Part shown: piece after piece, positions 51,025-59,118 of the stretch
Layout of the letters: the number at the start of each line of letters is the position of its first letter
Position numbering within the stretch: position 1 is the first letter of the stretch
Assembly (NCBI GenBank): GCA_051295955.1
Contig: JBPDWA010000003.1
Span: 62,001-126,000, forward strand
Direction: 5' to 3'
DNA: 64,000 nucleotides
Source: Enterococcus faecalis_A
GTDB taxonomy: Bacteria; Bacillota; Bacilli; Lactobacillales; Enterococcaceae
The notes under the pieces: generated by a model
Database searches by the model: none
Told to the model about the DNA's origin: nothing
What the model saw: only the letters and a program-made list of their open reading frames with translations
Position numbers and translations under genes: made by a program

Positions 51025-52203
51025 ATGGGAAAACCACTAGGGATTGGCAAAATTTTTTTGTGTTTTTGTTTGTTAAGTATTCTCGGGTGGTTAATGGTGT
51101 ACAGTGCTAGTACATACCAGCTACTACAGCAAGGAGCGCATCCAACGACTTTATTGATCAAGCAGGGCGTAATTATGCTAATTAGCTGGGGATTAATGGG
51201 TCTCATTTTTAGAGTGAAACTGTCTTTTTTATTTAATCAGAAATTAGCTGGAATGCTAGTAGTTCTTTCTCTTCTGCTTTTGTTGTTTGTGCGGCTGCCT
51301 GTTTTTGGGGTTAGTGTGAATGGCGCTCAGCGTTGGATTTCTATATTTGGTTTGCAGTTTCAGCCTTCAGAGTTAGGAAATTTTGCGTTAATCTACTATT
51401 TAAGTTGTTATTTTGGCAAAAATCCGCAACCTTCCACTAAACAGCAAAAAATGATTCCTTGGCTCCTATTAGGTGCTTTGTGTCTGTTGATTTTACTACA
51501 ACCGAAAGTCGGTGGCGCAATTTTGATCTTTGTAGTGGGCAGTGTAATGATATTTTCTTCGACCATTCCAGCTTCTTTTAGCTTATTGGCCTGCGGTTGT
51601 GGCTTAATTCTAACGGCAATTGCATCTAAGCTGGTCTTATTTTTGGGTAGCAAGCACTATTTGCCACATTTTTTCACACACGTGTATAATCGTTTGCTTG
51701 TGTTAAAAAATCCCTTTGATTTTTTTCATGATCAAGGATTTCAACCGGCGATGGCCTATTTGGCCATTCACAACGGTGGCTTCTTCGGAACTGGTCTTGC
51801 TAATGGTAAAGTAGCCAAAGGTGGTTTACCAGAAAGTGATACGGATTTTATCTTCGCCATTATTGTCGAAGAACTGGGAGTAGTGGGCGGTTTTGTAATT
51901 CTATTTTTGCTATTTTTCTTAGCCGCCTCGATTATTCGAGCCAGCTGTAAGTTAAAAAACCATGGTTATGGCTTATTTTTATTAGGGGTCGGCACTTGGT
52001 TAATGGTTCAAACGGCTATTAATCTTGGAGGAGTGCTGGGCTTGATGCCGATGACTGGAATGCCTTTGCCCTTTGTCAGTTACGGAGGTACCAGTTATCT
52101 AATTTTTTCAGTTGCTTTAGCAATTGTCATGAAAATTATTGTTACTGAAAGGCAGGAGTGCTTCATTGCAAAAAAAACATGTCAATCTTCTCATGAATTA
52201 TGA
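51025..52203 (+). CDS. SEDS-family peptidoglycan polymerase/lipid II-interacting protein (FtsW/RodA-like), copy 1
   Basis: A 392-residue protein with about ten membrane segments. Family motifs: NGAQRWISIFGLQFQPSELGNFALIYYL, the Asp-bearing loop before transmembrane 8 (LPESDTDFIFAIIVEELGVVGG) and MTGMPLPFVSYGGTSYL near the end. SEDS proteins polymerise glycan strands with a class B PBP partner. No PBP gene is adjacent. The FtsW-like ending (PLPFVSYGGTS) suggests a division role, but FtsW and RodA cannot be separated safely by eye. The next SEDS gene overlaps its 3' end by 38 bases. Confidence 0.88.
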   Translation: MGKPLGIGKIFLCFCLLSILGWLMVYSASTYQLLQQGAHPTTLLIKQGVIMLISWGLMGLIFRVKLSFLFNQKLAGMLVVLSLLLLLFVRLPVFGVSVNGAQRWISIFGLQFQPSELGNFALIYYLSCYFGKNPQPSTKQQKMIPWLLLGALCLLILLQPKVGGAILIFVVGSVMIFSSTIPASFSLLACGCGLILTAIASKLVLFLGSKHYLPHFFTHVYNRLLVLKNPFDFFHDQGFQPAMAYLAIHNGGFFGTGLANGKVAKGGLPESDTDFIFAIIVEELGVVGGFVILFLLFFLAASIIRASCKLKNHGYGLFLLGVGTWLMVQTAINLGGVLGLMPMTGMPLPFVSYGGTSYLIFSVALAIVMKIIVTERQECFIAKKTCQSSHEL

Positions 52204-53311
52204 TTTATTATTGCCCCTTTTTTTATTGACGTTATTATCTTGTTTCGTTCAATATTGGATTGCAGCCAATGAAGCTCATAATGCTTGGGTGGCTGGAGGG
52301 AAACAAGCATTATTTATCTTGGTTGGTTATCTGGGAATGTTTATTGCTAGCCGCATTAACCAAAAAATGATCTGGCAGCTGGCTCCATATTTTTACTTTT
52401 TAACATTACTGTTAATGGCGAGTTTGTATGTTTTATATGATCCAACTATGTATCAATTGACCGGAACAAAGCGCTGGTTGGATCTGGGAGTTGTTAAATT
52501 TCAACCGTCAGAAATAGCTAAAATTGCTTATATTCTCATGTTATCGAAAGTAATTGTCACTCATGAGCAAGGGGCTTTTTTAACGAAGTTACAAGCGGAT
52601 TTTTCATTAATTAAAAAAATGTGTCTGTGGAGTTTGCCAGTCTTTTTATTGATGGCTGTGCAAAAAGATTTTGGTACTTCTTTAGTATTTTTGACCATTT
52701 TGCTAGCTTTATTTGTAGTTGCTGGTATTGATAAGAAAATCTTATGGGCGATTTTTACTATTCTAGCGGCTTTGGGCTGTTTATTAATTCTGTTAGTTTT
52801 TACTTCATGGGGCAATCAGATATTGTTTATGCTGCATTTTAAGCAATACCAATTAAATCGGATACTGGCTTGGCTGCATCCGTTAGAGTACGCAGATCAT
52901 ATTTCTTTCCAACAAGTTCAGGGCTTACTGGCGGTTGGCTCCGGGGGCTTATTCGGCAAAGGGGTTCATGGCGTTCAAGTATATGTGCCGGTTCGTGAGT
53001 CGGATATGGTGTTTACTTTTATCGCTGAGGCTTGGGGCTTTGTTGGTAGTACAGCAATCGTCTTTTTGTATTTTATGCTCTTTTATCAAATTGTGATAGC
53101 AGGCTTAAAAAGCAACTCGCGGTTTTGTCTTTATATCTGTGTTGGTTTTCTCTTTTCATTGGGTTTTCAAACCATAGAAAATATTGGTGCGGTAATCGGT
53201 TTGTTACCATTAAAAGGAATTCCCTTGCCATTTTTAAGTCAGGGAGGTACTTCCTTAGTGATGGCTATAAGTGCGCTAGGTTTTATCAAAAGGCCAAATG
53301 CCAAGGCGTAA
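52166..53311 (+). CDS. SEDS-family protein (RodA/FtsW-like), copy 2
   Basis: A 381-residue membrane protein with the same fold as its upstream neighbour: GTKRWLDLGVVKFQPSEIAKIAYILMLSK, VPVRESDMVFTFIAEAWGFVGS and LKGIPLPFLSQGGTS. It looks closer to RodA. I place the start at TTG 52166, seven bases after AGGAG; the open frame extends nine codons further upstream inside the previous gene. Tight overlap means the two are translated from one message. Such side-by-side SEDS paralogues may have arisen by duplication and diverged. Confidence 0.87.
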   Translation: MQKKHVNLLMNYDLLLPLFLLTLLSCFVQYWIAANEAHNAWVAGGKQALFILVGYLGMFIASRINQKMIWQLAPYFYFLTLLLMASLYVLYDPTMYQLTGTKRWLDLGVVKFQPSEIAKIAYILMLSKVIVTHEQGAFLTKLQADFSLIKKMCLWSLPVFLLMAVQKDFGTSLVFLTILLALFVVAGIDKKILWAIFTILAALGCLLILLVFTSWGNQILFMLHFKQYQLNRILAWLHPLEYADHISFQQVQGLLAVGSGGLFGKGVHGVQVYVPVRESDMVFTFIAEAWGFVGSTAIVFLYFMLFYQIVIAGLKSNSRFCLYICVGFLFSLGFQTIENIGAVIGLLPLKGIPLPFLSQGGTSLVMAISALGFIKRPNAKA

Positions 53312-53342
53312 GCTGGAGCAAAAGTCGTGGTGCTCCAGCCTT
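53309..53342 (+). terminator. Stem-loop after the SEDS pair
   Basis: CTGGAGC pairs with GCTCCAG across a 12-base loop, directly after the stop codon. There is no T-tract, so terminator function is uncertain. Confidence 0.4.
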
Positions 53343-53517
53343 ATACCCTGAAAAATAATACTGACGGTAAGAAGTGCAAGAAGAGAAAAAGCGAGCGTTG
53401 AGTGTAAAGGGAGGAGACTTTTTATATCTAAGAAGCAGAGAATAAAAAGCAACAGTCTCACCTGCTTTTCTTCTTAAGGATAGAGACGCTTTTAAAAAGA
53501 TTTGATCCTCGAAATTA

Positions 53518-54420
53518 TCAATGCGGCGCTAATTCTTCTTCGTTGCTTAACTGTTGTTTACAAGTCGAAAATAATTGCCGCAACGTTTTGCTAATATGAC
53601 GATCTTTTAGAAAATAAAGGGCCAATTGTTTTTGCGGTAGATTTACCCCTGTCAAATTAGTTAGCTGATTTTGGTGAAAACCAAAGGATGTATAATCAGG
53701 GACAATCGCAAAACTGTCTGATTGAGCCACTAATTGAGTAATTAAGGCTACTGTGTCTACTTGCGTAATGTTTTCTGGTTGCAGCCCGCAATTATAGCGT
53801 TGCAGCCAGTTCATTAGTCTCCTTTGTTCAGCAGCTTCTTTATTTAGTCGGATCATAGGATAATTCATTAAGACTGTTAGTGGATTTTCAGCTTTAAGAC
53901 AAGGATGTTTTTTACGGACAATCAGCTGATAATCTGCTGTAAATAAATTGATTTTGGTAATATGAGCAGGGACTTCAATGTTGGTGGAAGCAATGGCAAA
54001 GGCGGCTTCTAAATTTTCTAAACAAGCCACGATATCTTCTGTGATATGCCAGTGAAACTGGACGTTAAGCGGATAGTCTGCCAAGGTAGCAAGTAATAAA
54101 TCATTTAATTTGTATTCTAAGTCACACAAATGCGTAGCTAAACACACATGTTGTTTAGCAGTTGTTAATTCTGTTAATTCTTCATCTAAAGCGACAAGCT
54201 CATTAGTGATCCGCCAACAATATTTCTCCAATAGTAAGCCGGCCGGTGTCAATGAAGTTGCTTGACCGTTACGTTTGAACAAAGTAACGCCAAGTGTTTC
54301 TTCTAATAACTTAATTTGTTTACTGAGGGCTGCTTGTGAAATTTGTAATTGCTCCGCTGCTTTAGTAAATTGTTTCCATTTACATAGCTCCAAAAAATAC
54401 TGCAAGCGAAAAAGTTCCAT
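53518..54420 (-). CDS. LysR-family transcriptional regulator (downstream of two)
   Basis: A 300-residue LysR regulator. The N-terminal winged helix (residues 1-60) reads LQYFLELCKWKQFTKAAEQL, then QISQAALSKQIKLLEETLG. The effector domain (about 88-290) is the usual periplasmic-binding fold, with no clue to its ligand. It lies 22 bases after a second LysR gene on the same strand, so both are probably one transcript. No metabolic target gene is adjacent on either side. Confidence 0.9.
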   Translation of the reverse strand: MELFRLQYFLELCKWKQFTKAAEQLQISQAALSKQIKLLEETLGVTLFKRNGQATSLTPAGLLLEKYCWRITNELVALDEELTELTTAKQHVCLATHLCDLEYKLNDLLLATLADYPLNVQFHWHITEDIVACLENLEAAFAIASTNIEVPAHITKINLFTADYQLIVRKKHPCLKAENPLTVLMNYPMIRLNKEAAEQRRLMNWLQRYNCGLQPENITQVDTVALITQLVAQSDSFAIVPDYTSFGFHQNQLTNLTGVNLPQKQLALYFLKDRHISKTLRQLFSTCKQQLSNEEELAPH

Positions 54421-54442
54421 ATTTTACACCTCCATGATTTTT

Positions 54443-55318
54443 TTAAAATAAATAATGCAGCAACTGGTAAAAATAATGATGAGCTTGTGAAAATGTTGTT
54501 TGCGGATTACGAATTAAATAGATTTCCCGCATGGGGGCTGCTTCTAAAGTAACGGTAGTCAATGGCCAAGGCGCAAGATGTTCACTTAATGAGTAGGGCA
54601 AAAGGCAGCTGGCTTGTTTTTCAACGACTGTGGCCAATAGTAGATGGAGAGAGGGGCATTCGCAAATCAACTCGTGTGTCTGCTGTTTGTGTTTTTGCTC
54701 CCAAGCATTAAAAAGCTGTTGTTCATAAATTTGTTGTGTATAACAAACAAAAGGTAGTTGACTAATATCTTTCCAAGATACTTGTTTAGTTTGAGCTAAT
54801 TTGTGGGATCGAGGCAAACAAAGTAGATAGTTTTCTGTGTAAAGCAATTCTTTGGAAAGTGATTCGCTTGGTGTTAAAAAAAGGCCGACGCCCATATCAA
54901 TTTCATCGGCAGCCATCGCTGCTTCTAAATCGTAATAATAACAAAAATTAACGTTAACGTGAGGATAGACTGCTTGAAATTTCAATAATATTTCAGCAAA
55001 GGTATGATCAATATCGATTAAATTTGTTCCAATTCGGATGGTAGCAGCAGCTCCGCAAGTAACATATGCTTGAAGTTCTTTTTCAGCAGCTTCGATCAAC
55101 TGAAAAATGGTTTCTGCCCTTTTTTGGACAATTTTGCCGGCTGGCGTTAAGCAGCAACGTTTTTTATCTCGGAGTAGGAGGGTGGCTTTCAACTCCCGTT
55201 CCAACTCTTTAATCTGTGTGCTTAAGTAGGGCTGACTCGTATGCAGCTTTTCAGCCGCACCAGTAAAGCTTTGGTACTTACTGACTGCTAGGAGGTATTC
55301 AAGTTGATGCCGTTTCAT
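54443..55318 (-). CDS. LysR-family transcriptional regulator (upstream of two)
   Basis: A 291-residue LysR regulator, distinct from its downstream neighbour. The DNA-binding domain reads LEYLLAVSKYQSFTGAAEKL, then HTSQPYLSTQIKELERELK. The effector domain follows. GGCGGTGAAAG precedes the ATG. It is the first gene of a two-regulator unit. The 320-base region upstream is intergenic and borders decayed WxL genes, so its original target may have been lost. Confidence 0.9.
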   Translation of the reverse strand: MKRHQLEYLLAVSKYQSFTGAAEKLHTSQPYLSTQIKELERELKATLLLRDKKRCCLTPAGKIVQKRAETIFQLIEAAEKELQAYVTCGAAATIRIGTNLIDIDHTFAEILLKFQAVYPHVNVNFCYYYDLEAAMAADEIDMGVGLFLTPSESLSKELLYTENYLLCLPRSHKLAQTKQVSWKDISQLPFVCYTQQIYEQQLFNAWEQKHKQQTHELICECPSLHLLLATVVEKQASCLLPYSLSEHLAPWPLTTVTLEAAPMREIYLIRNPQTTFSQAHHYFYQLLHYLF

Positions 55319-55637
55319 TCTTTCACCGCCATTTCTTTAGCTAACAAAAAAATAACAAATCATAATCATATGGACAAGCAGTTTTTCAGGACTTTAAACT
55401 AATTTAACTAGTTATATGATTTGTTAAATTTTTTAAAGAATAGCAAGCGAGTTATTTTTAGCTGACCAAATTGCTCGGACAATTAAGCAACACACGAGTA
55501 AGCGCCTTTTTTTGTAGTGCAAACAGAAAAAAGTTGTTAAGAGAAGCGGTGGCTGACGAGGAAGATTTACTAATAGATTAATAACCCATTATTTTTGCTG
55601 GTTCAGCTCAAGCTTGCTGAAACCAGAGTTTTAAAAC
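55319..55637. other. Intergenic region between LysR gene and WxL remnant
   Basis: No gene seen. The part next to the LysR start is AT-rich and holds several short dyads (AACTAATTTAACTAGTT and similar) that could be LysR sites, but none is compelling. Confidence 0.3.
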
Positions 55638-56027
55638 TTGAAGCTCAGCCACAACTTCTTTTGCCAGACCAAATTACTTTTTAACCAAGTGCAAATTCCT
55701 GCGCTGGATACAGCTATTGCCTGTGCTAACCAAAGGATGCTGGAAGTCATTGATTCAAGTCAATTGGATCAAAGCAACTGGACGATTAGTGTTCGACAAG
55801 CACTGCCGCTAACCAGTGAAACAGGGAAACAATTAACCGATCGACTCACTTTCTTAGACCGAGGTCAAACGTTCACCATCAATTCAGTGGACCAGCTAAT
55901 TTTTAAAGGCAGCGGAAGTACTAAGATTGATTTAGCTAAGCATCTAAAATTAATGCTCCATCCCTCTGACGAGACGGGAAAATACCAAGGAACATTGGTT
56001 TGGAATCTAGCCGATGCGCCAAGTTAA
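55638..56027 (+). pseudogene. WxL-domain surface protein, C-terminal remnant 1
   Basis: A 129-codon open frame starting at TTG with no ribosome site. From about residue 32 it matches the C-terminal WxL domain: RMLEVIDSSQ, NWTISVRQALPLTSETGKQL, and the terminal GKYQGTLVWNLADAPS, which is the second WxL motif with W-x-L. WxL domains attach proteins non-covalently to Gram-positive peptidoglycan. The signal peptide and N-terminal domains are missing, so it is a truncated relic. Confidence 0.7.
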
Positions 56028-56279
56028 AGAACGTTAACGAATTATTTTCGTAGAGAAAGATTTTGAAAGCCTGAATTTGTACGGGTTTTCTGTTATATAC
56101 GCTTGTGATTCATTAAAAAAGAAGGCTTGATCTGCTTCGGGACAGAAGAAAGTTGAAAAAATCCTTTTCATTTAAAACAAGGGCAATTATGATGCTATGT
56201 TTAGTAAGCCGATAGTTGCAAGCTTGTTTCAAATAGGCTCAACAGTAGCTGGTGGAATGTTCAACAGTTAAAATGAATA

Positions 56280-56567
56280 CGCTCGAGACAGAAGTGCATC
56301 ATTTGACCAACGGATGTTGACTGAAAATGAAAAAAGTTTAAGCACTTCAGCTCCTTTTAAAGGTACTGAAGACTTAAGAGATAACTATTAGTGGACATAG
56401 GCAAAAGATCCGCCTGTTTGGCAACGTAGCGGCAATGATTAGTGGTATCAAACCGAAAGCTTACCATTGCAGTTATCTCCAACAGATAAAACTGGCGCAT
56501 AGGAAGCAACGTTGATTTGGACGCTTTTAGTAGCACCAGCTAAAAAAAGTAAAGCGCAGAATCGCTG
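56280..56567 (+). pseudogene. WxL-domain surface protein, C-terminal remnant 2
   Basis: A second WxL tail riddled with stops. One frame reads SLSTSAPFKGTEDLRDNY, stop, ..., SGND, stop, WYQTESLPLQLSPTDKTGA, stop, EATLIWTLLVAPAKKSK and its natural stop. The closing TGAxEATLIWTLLVAPA is the end of a WxL domain. At least three in-frame stops make it non-functional. It lies 3' of remnant 1 and is followed by an intact terminator. Confidence 0.6.
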
Positions 56568-56596
56568 AATAATGCTATTCTGCGCCTTACTTTTTT
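56546..56596 (+). terminator. Terminator surviving after WxL remnant 2
   Basis: AAAGTAAAGCGCAGAAT (56546-56562) pairs with ATTCTGCGCCTTACTTT (56577-56593) with one mismatch, followed by T's. Confidence 0.85.
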
Positions 56597-56721
56597 GTTA
56601 AAGGAGCCCCTGAGTAAGGCTGTCCATTTTTCTTATTTTTGTGTTAGAGCTTGTCTTATGTGTCATGCTTTATGAACAGGTATTTTTTATTATGTTAAGT
56701 AAACATTCAGGAAAAGGAGAG

Positions 56722-57511
56722 ATGACGGTGCAATTGAAAAATGTTTCAAAGATCATTGCCCCAAAACCATTCTTGAAAAATATTAATTTAGAAGTTAACT
56801 CTGGTGAAATTTGTCGGTTTGATTGGGTCAAATGGTGCTGGCAAGACGACAACAATGAAAATTATGAGTGGCTTGACGGTCAATTATGATGGCAAAGTGA
56901 TTGGCGATGAGCGGCTTGGTTTGCTGATTGATGGGCCCAGATACTTTCCTAATAAAAGTGCCACTGAAAATTTGGCATATTTTCAAGCATTGTCTGAAGA
57001 AAGCTATGACATGGATTACATTCAAGCTTTGTTTGATATGAGGAGTTATCAAAAGAAGAAAGTGAAAAACTTTTCCTTAGGAATGGCAATTGCTTTAATT
57101 AATAAAAATGACTTGTTAATTTTAGATGAACCAATGAACGAACTGGATCCTGATGGTGTACAAGCGACGATCCAAACGTTGAAACACTTAGCTCAAGATT
57201 TGAATTTGGCGATTATTATTTCCAGCCATATTTTAGGCGATTTGGAGAAGCTGTGTGATCGAGCTTATTTCATCAAAAATGACGAAATTGTGCGCCAAGC
57301 TCTGATCGGTCAAACTGAAGAGTTGTTGTATCAATTCATTTTTGCTTAAGGAGACGTCGTTGCTGCTGAAAAACTGTTACAGCTATCGGTAGATGTTGAA
57401 AAAGTCGGGAATAGCTTCATGGTGCCAGCTAATCAGCAGGCAGGAATTTTAAAACTGCTCGTGGCTGCCGATGTGTTGCCTCTTGAAATGAAAAACAGCA
57501 ATCAAGCTTAG
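56722..57511 (+). pseudogene. ABC transporter ATP-binding protein broken at three sites
   Basis: A BcrA-like ABC ATPase relic. ATG 56722 follows AAGGAGAG and the frame reads to ...NLEVNSGEI. One extra T at 56810-56812 then shifts the frame. The sense continues as VGLIGSNGAGKTTTMKIMSG (Walker A) to NFSLGM, where about five codons (KQRLG in relatives) of the signature motif are missing. Walker B LLILDEPMNELDPDG and the switch His in IISSHILGD follow. A second frameshift near 57345 separates the last 50 residues (GDVVAAEKLLQLS to NSNQA, stop at 57511). No functional protein can be made. Confidence 0.85.
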
Positions 57512-57884
57512 AAGATATGAGAGCCCTTTTTATTTTTAATTTTTTTGGGAGCCAACGCTACCACAAGTACGAACCTGCTGTATTCAGCGTTCACTGTTTT
57601 CCTATTCTATAGGATTAGTTTCTGGAAAATTCAAAAGATCGATTTTTAAATTACTGGTGTTGTTCTTTTTTTCAACTGGAACAATGCTTCTCTACTGATT
57701 GATTGATCCTGGTTTGTTTAATAGAAAAAACTTGACTAAATGTCGCCAGCCCTACTGGATTGAGCTGCAGTAAATTTGCCGGGCACGAATGAATTAGTAT
57801 CTGAAAAAAATCGGTGGACAGAGAAGTCTTTCTATTTGTTAAACTAAATCTAAACCAAACTATCAAATCTAGAAAAATCTGAAG
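57512..57884 (+). pseudogene. Probable decayed ABC permease downstream of the broken ATPase
   Basis: One frame contains LLYSAFTVFLFYRISFWKIQK, and later ITGVVLFFNWNNASLLIDWSWFV with stops between. These are hydrophobic stretches consistent with the partner permease of the upstream ATPase. Too decayed for firm identification. Confidence 0.3.
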
Positions 57885-57915
57885 ATAAGGAGCTAAGTGA
57901 GCTCCTTATTTTTTT
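57885..57915 (+). terminator. Terminator of the decayed ABC locus
   Basis: ATAAGGAGCT (57885-57894) pairs perfectly with AGCTCCTTAT (57900-57909), followed by T's. Confidence 0.9.
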
Positions 57916-58866
57916 GACCTTAAAGCAGAAGTATGACAAATGAAAATGTAAAAATAAGCCATTGTTGTTTAAAAAGGCCGATGTTAGAGAGCAAAATCAA
58001 ACAACTGGTGGATGATGAAGCTCTACTGATAAGAGGCGATGTATACGGAAAAGTTTTGTAAAGCAGCTATTTTTATGATGCCAGGTCAAGAAACGAAAGA
58101 AATAATTTAAGAAGGTACCTAGCACTAATCGAATAACAGAAAAGGGTTCAATGAAAGAAAGTTTCCAAAATTCATCACTACGTTGTTCCTATTAAAGTGA
58201 ACAGCGGATGCTAAGGAAAGTTGTTTAGCGGAGAGCTACTTAGATAGATTTGTTAGTTAAGTAAAGGCATAAGAAACTGACTTCTTTTGCTGATTGATAG
58301 TCTTTCTTCCTATAAACTTGCAGTCAAATTTCCTATAATTCTTTTTCTATATGCTTATGTCCGTTTACTTACTATAAAAGCTAGCATCTAAGAAGAATGT
58401 TTTAAGCAGAGCAAAATAAACATATTTACTTTAGCCGGCGAGCTTGGTTCCATTTTAATGCAAGTCTATTTAGGATAAGCAGCCCACTCATTCAGCTCTA
58501 CTTTATGGTATTTATAACATTGTTTTATATAAATGATTTTTATTTATCGGATAAATGATTAAAAAATGAAATAAATAGTTATCAAAAATTTAATTATAAT
58601 TTTGTTTTTTTAATATTTTTTTAAAAATTTTTTAAAGTGACTTAATTACTTGTTTTTCTATTGTGAATTATTTTTTTACAAAAACATTTTGCATTTAGAA
58701 AATAAAAGGGAGAATTTTAGAAATAAAAAATATTGAAGAGTACAGTAAGAAAGCTACGAACAGTCTTGAATTCTGACAGAATCAGCTTCTGGTGAAGGTA
58801 GGTTTATTTAGATACCATCAAGGAGTAATAACTATCAAATTAATGTATTTTTGATTAAAAAAGGGT
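57916..58866. other. Gene-free AT-rich region before the adhesin
   Basis: About 950 bases with stops in all frames and no recognisable gene. The last 400 bases are very AT-rich (poly-A/T tracts around 58560-58640), suggesting a bent or silenced segment upstream of a surface-protein gene. Confidence 0.4.
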
Positions 58867-58894
58867 TTGTTTTCTTAAAAACTTATGTTAGAAT
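58867..58894 (+). promoter_or_regulatory. Promoter for the surface adhesin
   Basis: TTGTTT (58867-58872), 16-base spacer, TAGAAT (58889-58894), with TG one base before the -10. The transcript would have a leader of about 215 bases, in which I see no structure of note. Confidence 0.6.
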
Positions 58895-59118
58895 GATGAA
58901 TATAAAAAATAAAAAAAAGAAGGGTGGTCTATTTATTCTTATGTAGTGATATTAAAAAAATAATAATTAGCCATGCATAGTTCGAGAAACTGATTTTCTT
59001 CTTTTTATTCTTAATATTAAGTGAAGAGAAATCTTTAGCTGAAATTGTGTAGTTTTATAAGGTAATACAAATTATAAAAATTAATTTTATTTATAAAAAG
59101 GGGTTTGGAGGATTGTTT

